Shown piece by piece: positions 51,060 through 59,700 of a DNA stretch of 64,000 nucleotides. Location: assembly GCF_001425085.1 (NCBI RefSeq), contig NZ_LMDN01000002.1:62001-126000 (forward strand), given 5' to 3'. Each line of letters opens with the position of its first letter. The first letter of the stretch is position 1. Source of the DNA: Leifsonia sp. Root4. GTDB taxonomy: Bacteria; Actinomycetota; Actinomycetes; Actinomycetales; Microbacteriaceae. The notes under the pieces are model-generated. The model was not told the origin of the DNA. It did not search any database and worked only from the letters and a program-made list of their open reading frames with translations. The translations under genes were made by a program, and so were the position numbers.

Positions 51060-51992
51060 GTGGATCGCAATTCCGTCGAGTGGACCGGATACATCCCGGC
51101 CATCACCACCCCGTTCACGCAGGACGGCGAGCTGGACTTCGCCGGCTTCGAGCAGCAGCTCGGCTGGCTGGTCGAGCAGCGCATGCACGGCGTCATCCTG
51201 GGGGGCACCACCGGCGAGTGGTTCAGCCTCAACGACGATGAGCGCGCCCAGCTGTTCAGCGAGGGAGCGAAGAACGTCGACGGCGCCATGTGGGTTCTCG
51301 GCGGATGCAACGCCTTCACCCAGCAGGAGGCGATCCGGCATGCGCACGCCGCCGAGAAGGCCGGCCTCGACGGCATCCTCGTCACACCCCCGCCCTACGT
51401 CGTGCCCACCCGGCGCGAGATCGTCAAGTTCTACCAGGACATCTCGGATGCCAGCGACATCCCCATCTGCATCTACAACTGGCCGCGTGGGTGCATCGTC
51501 GACCTCGACACCGAACTGCTCACCGAGCTGGCGCAGATCGAGAACGTCGTGGCGATCAAGAACTCCACCGGAAACACCAAGGCCTTCCTCGACGGCCTCT
51601 ACGCACTGAGCGGCACCGTGCGCTACTTCGGCATCCCGACCAGCCCGCTCGGCGCCGACCTCGTCTCGCTCGGCTACGGCGACGGCCTGATGGGCTCCGG
51701 CGCCCCGCTCGGCTCGGCGCACCCCGACTTCTGGCGTGCCCTCGCCGACGGCGACAAGGACCGCGCTTTGGAGCTCGGCGCCCGCGACCGCGTCGTGATG
51801 CAGCGCTGGTTCACCCAGGACTACGGCGCCCAGTTCGGCAACGCTCAGGCGATCATGAAGACGGCGCTGCGCCTGCAGGGCGTTCCGGCCGGCTTCGTGC
51901 GCGACCCGCTGCTCGAGCTCACGCCCGACGAGGTGCGCATCGTCGAGGCCACGCTGAACGAGCTCGGCATCGAGACCGTACCGCTGCCATGA
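51060..51992 (+). CDS. DapA-family lyase/deaminase
   Basis: 310 residues from GTG 51060 behind TAGGAGGATC. (beta/alpha)8 barrel with Schiff-base Lys167 (VVAIKNSTGN), Tyr139 (ICIYNWP) and GGTTGEW. The family includes dihydrodipicolinate synthase, N-acetylneuraminate lyase and the hydroxyproline-pathway deaminase of 1-pyrroline-4-hydroxy-2-carboxylate. Being followed by a three-subunit FAD/2Fe-2S dehydrogenase supports the last. ATGA overlap with the next gene. Confidence 0.87.
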   Translation: MDRNSVEWTGYIPAITTPFTQDGELDFAGFEQQLGWLVEQRMHGVILGGTTGEWFSLNDDERAQLFSEGAKNVDGAMWVLGGCNAFTQQEAIRHAHAAEKAGLDGILVTPPPYVVPTRREIVKFYQDISDASDIPICIYNWPRGCIVDLDTELLTELAQIENVVAIKNSTGNTKAFLDGLYALSGTVRYFGIPTSPLGADLVSLGYGDGLMGSGAPLGSAHPDFWRALADGDKDRALELGARDRVVMQRWFTQDYGAQFGNAQAIMKTALRLQGVPAGFVRDPLLELTPDEVRIVEATLNELGIETVPLP

Positions 51993-53188
51993 CCGAGCAC
52001 CGCGACGTCGTCGTCGTCGGCGGCGGCCTGCTGGGCACCGCGCTCAGCTGGATGCTCGCCCGCGACGGCGTCGACGTGGCCCTGCTCGAACGCGACCAGC
52101 TGAACCAGCACGCCTCGGGGCAGAACGCCGGCAGCCTGCACTTCCAGCTCGAGTACCGCATGCTCGAGCACGGCATCGAGGCGGCCCGTCAGGCCGCGGA
52201 GGCGATGCCGTTGCACCTGGATGCCGCACGGCTCTGGGCCGGCCTTGGCGATGAGCTCGGCGAATCGCTCGGCGTCGTGCAGAAGGGCGGGCTGATGCTC
52301 GCCGAGACGGCAGAGCAGGCCGCCGTGCTCGAACAGAAGTCGGAGCTGGAACGTTCCTGGGGCCTGGACGTCACCCTGCTCGACGGCGATCAGGTGCGCG
52401 CGATCGCGCCGTACCTCTCTGACTCCGTCGTCGCCGCGGCCTACTGTCCGATCGAGGGCAAGGCCGACACCCGCACGGCGGGGCCAGCCCTCGCGCGGGG
52501 AGCGGCCAGGCTCGGCGCCGACATCCGCACCCGCAGCCGCGTGGTCTCGATGACCCGCGCCGGAGGCTCCTGGTTGCTCGGCGTCGAGACCAGCGAGCCC
52601 GACGGCGCGACCCGGCGCTCGGAGATCCGCACGGAAGCCGTCATCCTGGCCGGTGGTGTCTGGACGACCGAGCTGGGCGCGATGCTCGGCGCCAGTCTGC
52701 CGACGATCGCCCTCGCGCTCACCATGACGGTGACGCTGAAGACCGAGAAATTCATTCCGCACCTCGTGCAGCACGCCGGCGCGAAACTGTCGCTCAAGCA
52801 GTCGCTCGACGGCAATGTGCTGATCGGCGGCGGCTGGCCGGCCCGCCTGCCCGTCGACCGCCATGGCAACCCCGACCTCGATGCACGGCCGGAGCTGCTC
52901 CGGGCCTCCGTGGCCGGCAATGCCCGCGCGGCCATCGGCGTCGTTCCCCGCGTCGCCGCGCTGCCCGCCCTCCGCACCTGGGTGGGCACCACCACCGTGA
53001 CCCCCGACCAGCTGCCGCTCGTCGGCGCGGTGCCCGACTGCCCCGGCGTCTTCGTCGCCACCGGCGGTTCCGCCTTCACCCTCGGGCCGAGTTTTGCCCG
53101 CGTGCTCAGCGAGATGGTGCAGGGGCGCCCACCGAGCATGGACCTCTCCCCCTACGACCCCCGCCGCTATGGAGGTGCCCGTGTCTGA
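51989..53188 (+). CDS. FAD-dependent oxidoreductase (D-hydroxyproline dehydrogenase beta-subunit-like)
   Basis: 399 residues of the DAO/glycine-oxidase type: VVVVGGGLLGTALSWMLARDGVDVALLE at the start, KADTRTAGPALARGAARLGA in the middle, and a C-terminal GPSF region. Such proteins are the substrate-oxidising subunit of heterotrimeric dehydrogenases for D-amino or imino acids (HcnC, OoxB, LhpB). Partners follow at once: 2Fe-2S protein (53181, an 8-base overlap) and a pyridine-nucleotide-type FAD subunit. Substrate inferred. Confidence 0.88.
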   Translation: MTEHRDVVVVGGGLLGTALSWMLARDGVDVALLERDQLNQHASGQNAGSLHFQLEYRMLEHGIEAARQAAEAMPLHLDAARLWAGLGDELGESLGVVQKGGLMLAETAEQAAVLEQKSELERSWGLDVTLLDGDQVRAIAPYLSDSVVAAAYCPIEGKADTRTAGPALARGAARLGADIRTRSRVVSMTRAGGSWLLGVETSEPDGATRRSEIRTEAVILAGGVWTTELGAMLGASLPTIALALTMTVTLKTEKFIPHLVQHAGAKLSLKQSLDGNVLIGGGWPARLPVDRHGNPDLDARPELLRASVAGNARAAIGVVPRVAALPALRTWVGTTTVTPDQLPLVGAVPDCPGVFVATGGSAFTLGPSFARVLSEMVQGRPPSMDLSPYDPRRYGGARV

Positions 53189-53495
53189 CGCAAATCGTGA
53201 CCAGGTCGCACGTTCGGAAGCCCGCCGTTTGGAGGCCGAACGCGGCGCGCCGATCGAGATCAGCTTCAATGGCCGCCCCGTGCCGTGCTTCGACGGCGAG
53301 ACCCTCGCCACCGCCCTGCTCGCCGACGGCGTCAGCGAGTTCGGCACCACGCGCAGCGGTGCGCCGCGGCAGCCGCTCTGCAACATGGGCACCTGTTTCG
53401 ACTGCGTGCTCGTGGTCGACGGCGTCCCGCTCACCCGTTCCTGCCTCACCTATGCCGTCGACGGCATGACAACCGAATCGTCCCGAGGTGCCTGA
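53181..53495 (+). CDS. (2Fe-2S)-binding small subunit
   Basis: 104 residues from GTG 53181, fixed by GGAGG five bases upstream. Plant-type ferredoxin-like cluster: Cys67, Cys72, Cys75 (PLCNMGTCFDC) and Cys88 (TRSC). Matches the gamma subunit (HcnA, OoxA N-domain or LhpF-like) of heterotrimeric dehydrogenases, passing electrons to the quinone pool or a second flavin. It overlaps the FAD subunit before it. Confidence 0.88.
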   Translation: MSDANRDQVARSEARRLEAERGAPIEISFNGRPVPCFDGETLATALLADGVSEFGTTRSGAPRQPLCNMGTCFDCVLVVDGVPLTRSCLTYAVDGMTTESSRGA

Positions 53496-53496
53496 G

Positions 53497-54987
53497 ATGA
53501 CTGAATTCTCCGAGACGCCCGATCCGTCGGTCCTCGTTTACGACCTCGCCGTCGTCGGTGCCGGCCCCGCGGGCATCGCGGCCGCCCTCGCCGCCGCTTC
53601 CGAGGGCGCCCGAGTGGTCGTCATCGACGAGCAGCGTCGCCCCGGCGGCCAGATCTTCCGCCGGCCGCCGCGGGAGTTCCCCGGAGCCACAGCGAAGTTC
53701 TCAGCCGGGTACCCCTGGGCCTACGATCTGCTGGAGCGAGCGGATGCCGCATCCGGGATCACCTGGATGCACGAGACGACGGCCTTCGGCGTGTTTCGCG
53801 ATCGGCCGGAGGGCAGCCTGCAGGGCAACGCCGATCCCAGCCCGGACGGCATCCAGCTCGCCGTGAGCGGACCTGACGGTGCCGTACGGCTCCCCGTGCG
53901 TCGCCTGCTGATCGCGACCGGTGCCTACGATCTGCCCGTCGCGATTCCCGGCTGGACTCTGCCCGGCGTGATGATGGCCGGCGCCGTTCAGGGCTTCATC
54001 AAGAGCCAGCGCCTGCTCGTCTCTGAGCGTCTGGTGCTGGCCGGCTCCCACCCGTTGCTGCTCGTCGTCGCCGACCAGCTGCGCGCAGCCGGGGCTGACA
54101 TCGCCGAGATTGCGTTCGCCCGCGGCCTGCCGTCGCCGCGCGAGATGCTTGCCGCGCTGCCCGCCGTGCCCGGTCACACCCGGCTCTTCGCCGAGACCGG
54201 TGTGGCGGTGGCACGCCTGCTCGCGGCCGGCGTGCGCATCAGCACGAACACGGTCGCGACCCGCGCCCTCGGCACCGACCGGGTGGATGGCGCCGAACTC
54301 GCCCGCGTCGATGCGAACTGGCGGGTCACCGGCAAGCCTCGTATCGTGCCTGCGTCGACGCTGGTGCTCGGCTACGGTTTCCAGGCCTCGACCGAGCTCG
54401 CCAGGCAGGCCGGATGCGGCATGCTCTACAACTCGGCCAAAGGTGGCTGGATCGTCGGCCACGACGCGAACATGGCGACATCCAGCCCCGGCATCTACGT
54501 GGCGGGCGAACCGACCGGTGTGGCCGGAGCCGAACAGTCACGTGCGGAGGGCCACCTGGCCGGGCTGGCCGTCGCGCGGGATCTCGGGCTCGGGGCCGCG
54601 CCGGCATCCGCTCTCGACGACGCTCGGCACGCCGTTGCGCACGCGCAGAAGTTCTCGACCGTGGTGCAGCGCATGTTCGCGCCGAACCGCAAGGGTCTCG
54701 CCGCGCTCGCGACGCCGGAGACCACGGTGTGCCGCTGCGAACTCGTGACGCGGGAGCACGTGACGGGCGTGCTCGCGCACAACCCGCACCTCTCCTCGGC
54801 CAGCGGCGTGAAGCTCGAGTGCCGCAGCGGGATGGGGCCGTGCCAGGGCCGCTACTGCGAGACGACGGTCGCCTCGCTGGTGGCGCTCGAACGTGGCCGG
54901 TCGATGGCGGATGTCGGCAACTTCACCGCGCACGTGCCGGTCAAGCCAGTGCCGGTGAGCGCTCTGACCGTGCTCGACGGACCGTAG
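53497..54987 (+). CDS. FAD/NAD(P)-type oxidoreductase alpha subunit with C-terminal 2Fe-2S site
   Basis: 496 residues from ATG 53497, one base after the previous stop. N-terminal FAD site VVGAGPAGIAAALAAASEGA and RRPGGQIF. The C-terminal BFD-like cysteine set CRCELV...CRSGMGPCQGRYC binds another 2Fe-2S cluster. It fits the alpha subunit (HcnB, OoxA or LhpE type). This completes the three-subunit dehydrogenase. Last gene of the operon; no terminator is clear in the 95-base gap that follows. Confidence 0.88.
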   Translation: MTEFSETPDPSVLVYDLAVVGAGPAGIAAALAAASEGARVVVIDEQRRPGGQIFRRPPREFPGATAKFSAGYPWAYDLLERADAASGITWMHETTAFGVFRDRPEGSLQGNADPSPDGIQLAVSGPDGAVRLPVRRLLIATGAYDLPVAIPGWTLPGVMMAGAVQGFIKSQRLLVSERLVLAGSHPLLLVVADQLRAAGADIAEIAFARGLPSPREMLAALPAVPGHTRLFAETGVAVARLLAAGVRISTNTVATRALGTDRVDGAELARVDANWRVTGKPRIVPASTLVLGYGFQASTELARQAGCGMLYNSAKGGWIVGHDANMATSSPGIYVAGEPTGVAGAEQSRAEGHLAGLAVARDLGLGAAPASALDDARHAVAHAQKFSTVVQRMFAPNRKGLAALATPETTVCRCELVTREHVTGVLAHNPHLSSASGVKLECRSGMGPCQGRYCETTVASLVALERGRSMADVGNFTAHVPVKPVPVSALTVLDGP

Positions 54988-55082
54988 GACCTTCGCTACG
55001 AACGTTCGCCACGGCTGGCACCGCTTGTCGGCGGATGCCGCCGCTGCAACAATGAGCGCACGGAAGCGCTGAGGAGTGCATC

Positions 55083-55574
55083 ATGTGGCGTCGCGCACGG
55101 GACGATCGTCTGGCCCGCATCGAGGTGCTCAGCGAGGAGTTCGACCGGCAACGCGACATCGCCGCCGTGCGCCTCTCCAGCACCATCACCAAGGCGTCAC
55201 TCCTTCTCGTCGGCGCCGGGCTCATCGCCGGCAGCTGGGCCGTCGACCTGATCGGGAAGCCCTTCGGCGTACTTCCGCTCATCACGATGGTGCTCGCCTT
55301 CGCCGCGGCTGCGGCGGCGCTGATCTCGCTCATCCCCCGGTCCACGGTGAAACTCGAACCGTCGAAACTGATCGACAAGGTGCTGTTCGAGTGCCAGGAC
55401 CCCGAGATCGTCGATCTGAAGGAGCGCATCCTCGAGACGAAATCGGCCGTGATCGACGACCTCAACCGCGACAACGGCCGTCGCGACGTGTGGGTGCGCA
55501 TCGGCTACGCCTTGTTGGGATTCGCCCTGCTCGGCGGTGCCGCCAGCCTCATCACCGCTTTTGTCACTCGCTAA
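55083..55574 (+). CDS. three-helix membrane protein, unknown function
   Basis: 163 residues, strong GAGGAG six bases before the ATG. Two adjacent membrane helices (about 38-59 and 65-90), a charged cytosolic helical stretch (LEPSKLIDKVLFECQDPEIVDLKERILETKSAVIDDLNRDN, described here by position about 97-137) and a third membrane helix at the C-terminus (GYALLGFALLGGAASLITAFV). The layout resembles SLATT/PycTM-type effector domains of bacterial defence systems, but also simple holin-like proteins. The resemblance is architectural only. It is coupled with the gene at 55584. Confidence 0.7.
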   Translation: MWRRARDDRLARIEVLSEEFDRQRDIAAVRLSSTITKASLLLVGAGLIAGSWAVDLIGKPFGVLPLITMVLAFAAAAAALISLIPRSTVKLEPSKLIDKVLFECQDPEIVDLKERILETKSAVIDDLNRDNGRRDVWVRIGYALLGFALLGGAASLITAFVTR

Positions 55575-55583
55575 GGAGGGGCC

Positions 55584-55970
55584 ATGGAACACGATCCTCG
55601 CAACCGCAACTGCCACTACCCACCCCGCAAGTGCATCTGCGGCATCACGAGCGTGATGCCGGAGGACTCACCGGTCGCCCCGGCACTGCTCTCCTGGGTG
55701 GACACGACCGGCACGCGCAACACCATCTCGGCGACCGGCGCGTGGCAGTCGGCCGCCGGCCACTTCGAGCGCGCGGGCGTCGGCGCCCTCTACCCCGAGA
55801 GTCCTGAGGAGTTCGTCGACATCCTCGACTACGCCGCACCGCTGTTCGGCGCCGAACGCGGGGTCGCCCTGGACACCTCCCACGTCGAGCGCGACGGCGT
55901 CATCGGCGTGCGCAAGGGGTTGGGCGGCCGCGCGACCGCGGGCGAGAGCGACAGCGGGCCAACGGTCTGA
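55584..55970 (+). CDS. small Cys-containing protein, unknown function
   Basis: 128 residues, AAGGAGG upstream, 9 bases after the membrane protein's stop, so the two form an operon. N-terminal Cys motif (NCHYPPRKCICG: Cys10, Cys17, Cys19) may bind zinc. The rest is Glu/Asp/Gly-rich, with no membrane segment. Family not recognised. A bidirectional terminator follows. Confidence 0.65.
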   Translation: MEHDPRNRNCHYPPRKCICGITSVMPEDSPVAPALLSWVDTTGTRNTISATGAWQSAAGHFERAGVGALYPESPEEFVDILDYAAPLFGAERGVALDTSHVERDGVIGVRKGLGGRATAGESDSGPTV

Positions 55971-55976
55971 GACGCC

Positions 55977-56020
55977 GAACGCCCCGCATGGTCATCCGGC
56001 GGCGACCATGCGGGGCGTTC
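55977..56020. terminator. bidirectional terminator
   Basis: Perfect 17-bp stem GAACGCCCCGCATGGTC/GACCATGCGGGGCGTTC with a 10-base loop, between the converging gene at 55584 (+) and the sulfatase gene (-). Confidence 0.88.
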
Positions 56021-56026
56021 CAGCGC

Positions 56027-57478
56027 TCAGTGCGTCAGCTCGGCCTGTTCGCTCCGTGCAAGAAGCGCCGGCACCGGCTGGCCAGGATGCGGTGCATCGC
56101 CGAGCTCTGCCTGGAGCCGCCACAGCTGCACCTTCAGCTCTTCGCGCATGTCCTCGTATTCGGGGGCGTGATAGACGTTGTGCAGCTCGTCGGGGTCGAC
56201 CTCCATGTCGTAGAGTTCCCACTCCGCCGGGTAGCTCAGTCCCGAGGTGCCCGGCAGGCCCATACCGTCGTTATAGAAGTAGATCAGCTTGAAGCGCTCG
56301 GTGCGGATGCCGTAATGCGCGAGCGCGTGGTGGTGCTGGTCGTCGTTCTCGTAGTAGCGGTAGTACACGGCCTCCCGGGTCGGCGCGTCCGGGGAGTGTG
56401 TGAGCTGCGGCAGGAAGCTCACCCCCTGCATGCGCTCCGCGGCCTGCACGCCGGCAGCATCGAGGATGGTCTGCGCGAAGTCGACGTTCGTGACCATCTG
56501 CTGCAGCGGTTCACCCGGCTCGATGCCTGCGGGCCACGACAGCAGCAACGGCATCCGGATCGACTCCTCGTACATGAATCGCTTGTCGAACCAGCCATGG
56601 TCGCCCAGGAAGAAGCCCTGGTCGGAGGTGTACATCAGCAGGGTGTCGTCGGCATCGCCGCGCTCCGTGAGCCACTCGGTGACGCGGCCGACGTTGTCAT
56701 CCACAGAGGCGACGCAGCGCAGGTAGTCCTCCATGTAGCGCTGGTACTTCCAGAGTGCCAGCGCGTCGGGGGTGAGCCCCTCCGGCGGCTCCACCTTCAG
56801 ATCCGCCAGCGTGAGGTAGTCGGCGATGCGCATCGTGGCGTGCTTGGCCGCACTCGATCGCCCCGCATAGTCGTCGTCGAACGTGTCGGGCACCGGGATC
56901 GGCTCCGTGTACATGCCGGCGTGGGCGTCATCCGGCTCCCATGAACGATGAGGCGCCTTGTGGTGCACGAGCAGGCACCACGGCTCATCACCGTCGAGCG
57001 AGTCGACCCAGTCGAGCGCGAGATCGGTGATCACATCGGTCGCGTAGCCCGGCTGGATATGCACGCCGTTCTCGGTCAGGATCTGCGGATCGAAGTACTC
57101 ACCCTGATCGCGCAGCACCGCCCAGTAGTCGAAGTTCTGCGGGTCGTGCCCCTCCCCCTCGCCCATGTGCCACTTGCCGACAATTCCGGTGCGGTAGCCC
57201 TGCTCCTTCAGCAGCGAGACGAAGGTTGTCTGCGAGGCATCGATCGGGGTTTCCAGCGTCGTCACCCCGTTGACGTGGCTGTGTGTGCCGGTCAGGATGC
57301 TCGCCCGGCTCGGCGCGCACAGAGAGTTGGTGCAGTAGCAGTGATCGACCCGTCGCCCCGCGGCCGCGATGGCGTCGATGTGCGGGGTCTCGTTGACGAT
57401 CGAGCCGTAGGCACCGATGGCGTGTGCGGCATGGTCGTCGGTGAGGATGAGCAGGATGTTGGGCCGGCGGGCCGTCAT
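56027..57478 (-). CDS. cytosolic sulfatase
   Basis: 483 residues. The sulfatase signature C-x-P-S-R is present as CAPSRASILTG with Cys54 as the formylglycine precursor; metal ligands start with Asp14/Asp15 (LTDDHA), and DQGFFLGDHGWFDKRFMYEES is typical of the family. No signal peptide, so it acts on an imported sulfate ester. It needs a formylglycine-generating enzyme, not seen here. Last gene of the operon starting with the ROK gene; overlaps the Gfo/Idh gene by 4 bases. Substrate unknown. Confidence 0.9.
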   Translation of the reverse strand: MTARRPNILLILTDDHAAHAIGAYGSIVNETPHIDAIAAAGRRVDHCYCTNSLCAPSRASILTGTHSHVNGVTTLETPIDASQTTFVSLLKEQGYRTGIVGKWHMGEGEGHDPQNFDYWAVLRDQGEYFDPQILTENGVHIQPGYATDVITDLALDWVDSLDGDEPWCLLVHHKAPHRSWEPDDAHAGMYTEPIPVPDTFDDDYAGRSSAAKHATMRIADYLTLADLKVEPPEGLTPDALALWKYQRYMEDYLRCVASVDDNVGRVTEWLTERGDADDTLLMYTSDQGFFLGDHGWFDKRFMYEESIRMPLLLSWPAGIEPGEPLQQMVTNVDFAQTILDAAGVQAAERMQGVSFLPQLTHSPDAPTREAVYYRYYENDDQHHHALAHYGIRTERFKLIYFYNDGMGLPGTSGLSYPAEWELYDMEVDPDELHNVYHAPEYEDMREELKVQLWRLQAELGDAPHPGQPVPALLARSEQAELTH

Positions 57479-58587
57479 CGTGCGGCCCCCACTCCGTCGA
57501 GGGCCCCGGCGCCCTTGTGCAGATCGTGTCCGGCGAGCGGGGCCAGCTCGATCGGCTCCCACACGCCGGATGTCATCGAACGGTAGCCGGCATCGATCAC
57601 GGCGTTGTCGATCGCCCCGTCGAGCAGGGTCTGCCGCGGCGCGACTCCGGCGCGGTAGCTGGCGATGAAGTGATCGAACTGGCCGTGGTAGCCGTAGGCC
57701 CATGGCTCATCGAGCACGGGCCGCAGCCAGCCGCGGGCCGCGCCCGCCTTCTCCATGACGTAACCGACATCGGTGCCGGCGAACGCGGCGAGCTCGGACG
57801 CCCCGGTCTCGTCGGCGCCGAGCCAGCCGTTGTTGCCGTGGATCTCGCGCCGGATGTCGAGCCCGGGCACGTGCGTCCAGCTCGCCTCGACCTGAGCCAC
57901 CCGGCCGTCATCGAAGCGCACCATCATGAGCGCGTTGTCTTCGGATTCCACGTCGTCGCGGTCCAGCCGCTCCCCCCAGGCGAAGGCCTCAACCGGGAGC
58001 GCCCCCTCGAGGAAGTAGCGCCCGACGGCGACGCCGTGGCAGCCGAGACCGCGCAGCGGCCCGCCGCCCATGCGGTCGATCTCGCGGGCGTGCTTGTGTG
58101 GGTTGCCGTGCGCTTCCCGTGCCCGAACGCTCAGCACACGGCCGATCGCCCCTGCATCCACCATCGACTTCGCCCGCGTGACGGCCGGCGAGAAGACCGC
58201 GGTCTCGGCGTAGCCGTGCCAGACGCCCGCCGCGGTGACGGCGGCGAGGCACGCGGCCGCCTCCTTACCGTTGCGGCCGAGAGGCTTGGTGCAGATGACG
58301 GCCTTTCCGGCCGCCGCCGCGATGCTCACCACCTCGAGGTGGGAATCCTGAGGAACCGCGACGACCACGATGTCCACATCGTCACGGGCGGCCAACTCTG
58401 CCGCGCCGCCGACGACGGCGGGGATGCCGTAGCGCTCGGCGAGTGCGCCGCCGCGCTCGGCGTTGCGCGCCGCGAGAACCGTCACCTCGTGGTCGCGCAC
58501 GTGCTGGAGTGCCTGGAGGAAGAAGTCGGCGACGAAGCCCGCCCCGACGATGCCTAGTCGTACCGGCGAGGCCGATCCCACGGTCAC
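57475..58587 (-). CDS. Gfo/Idh/MocA-family oxidoreductase of the sulfatase operon
   Basis: 370 residues. Rossmann domain GIVGAGFVADFFLQAL. The family motif EKP is TKP here (ICTKPLGRNGKEA), keeping the active-site Lys but losing the Glu. The C-terminal alpha/beta domain contains GGGPLRGLGCHGVAVGRYF. Likely oxidises a sugar or polyol hydroxyl with NAD(P). It overlaps genes on both sides by 4 bases, coupling it to the binding protein and the sulfatase. Confidence 0.87.
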   Translation of the reverse strand: MTVGSASPVRLGIVGAGFVADFFLQALQHVRDHEVTVLAARNAERGGALAERYGIPAVVGGAAELAARDDVDIVVVAVPQDSHLEVVSIAAAAGKAVICTKPLGRNGKEAAACLAAVTAAGVWHGYAETAVFSPAVTRAKSMVDAGAIGRVLSVRAREAHGNPHKHAREIDRMGGGPLRGLGCHGVAVGRYFLEGALPVEAFAWGERLDRDDVESEDNALMMVRFDDGRVAQVEASWTHVPGLDIRREIHGNNGWLGADETGASELAAFAGTDVGYVMEKAGAARGWLRPVLDEPWAYGYHGQFDHFIASYRAGVAPRQTLLDGAIDNAVIDAGYRSMTSGVWEPIELAPLAGHDLHKGAGALDGVGAAR

Positions 58588-59636
58588 GAGCGTGCCTTCA
58601 TGGCGGCGGCGAACAGCTCGGTGTTCACGAACGTCTCCGGATCGTTGGCTTTCTCCATACGACCGGTCGAGACGAAGACGTCCTGCAGCGAGTTGTACTG
58701 ATCGAAGGTCGTGCCGTCCTCGTTGTTGGCGAGGATCTCGTCAGACGGCGTCCACTGTGACACCTTGGCCTGCTCGGTGAGCTGGTCGACCGGCGCACCG
58801 GATGCCGCCGATGCCCATTCGACAACCTGCTCGGTGTCCTCGACGCGGAAGTCGTTGACGTCGGCGTAGACCTCGAGGAAGCGTTCGATGGCATCCGCCT
58901 TGTCCGTCACGGCGTCGTTGGACGCGACCCAGGAACCGAGGAATGAGGTGTCCGGGTAGTCGGCGTTCTTGGCGACGGTGACCGTGTCGGGCACGCTCTC
59001 CATGATCTGGGCGCTGAGCGGAGAGAAGATCGCGGCGATGTCGATCTGGCCGCCGACGTAGGCGCTCACGATGCTGGGCGGGTCGAGGACGACCTTCTCG
59101 ATGTCGCTCATCGACAGGCCCGCCTCAGACAGCGCGAGCGCGAGGATCATTTCGCCCGAGCCGCCTTCCGGCACTCCGACCTTCTTGCCCTTCAGGTCCT
59201 CCGGTGTCTCGACGCCGCTGCCGGCGCGGGCCAGCACGACGTCGCCGAGCGACACCTCGCTCGGAACGATGATGGTCGCCTGCCCTGTGGCCGGCAACCA
59301 GGTGGCGCCGCCGCCGATGTAGCCGACATCGATCTGGTTCGCCTGCATGGCCTGGATCTGGGTGGGGCCGTTGGTGAAGGGGGTGAGCGTGACGTCGATG
59401 CCGTACTTCTCCCACAGCTTCAGCTCGTTCGCGGTGGCGATCACGCCGACGCCGTTGATGCTCGTGTCGATGTAGCCGACGTTGAGGGAGACACGTTCCC
59501 GGGTGGCCTCGCTCGGGTCGGATGACGCGTCGCCGGCGCCGGGGGAAGCGGCCGGCGCGCAGCCGGCGAGGGTGAGCGCGAGCGCCGTGGCGATGGTGGC
59601 CGTTGCGGCGATGCCGCTCATTCGAATGGAACTCAT
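58584..59636 (-). CDS. SsuA/TauA-type substrate-binding lipoprotein
   Basis: 350 residues from ATG 59636 (ATG 59639 adjoins it; AGGA is at 7 nt from the former). Signal peptide with lipobox LAGCAPA. Mature part of the NMT1/SsuA type: VSLNVGYIDTSINGVGVIATANELKLWEKYGIDV, QANQIDVGYIGGGATW, GKKVGVPEGGSGEM. Collects sulfonates, sulfate esters or similar compounds for the adjoining importer. It follows the ATP-binding gene by 64 bases. Confidence 0.9.
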   Translation of the reverse strand: MSSIRMSGIAATATIATALALTLAGCAPAASPGAGDASSDPSEATRERVSLNVGYIDTSINGVGVIATANELKLWEKYGIDVTLTPFTNGPTQIQAMQANQIDVGYIGGGATWLPATGQATIIVPSEVSLGDVVLARAGSGVETPEDLKGKKVGVPEGGSGEMILALALSEAGLSMSDIEKVVLDPPSIVSAYVGGQIDIAAIFSPLSAQIMESVPDTVTVAKNADYPDTSFLGSWVASNDAVTDKADAIERFLEVYADVNDFRVEDTEQVVEWASAASGAPVDQLTEQAKVSQWTPSDEILANNEDGTTFDQYNSLQDVFVSTGRMEKANDPETFVNTELFAAAMKARS

Positions 59637-59700
59637 CATTGGGTCCTGTCTGATCGGTGGTTCGGGATTGTTGGTGCAGCGGGGAGGTACGAAGCAGCGG

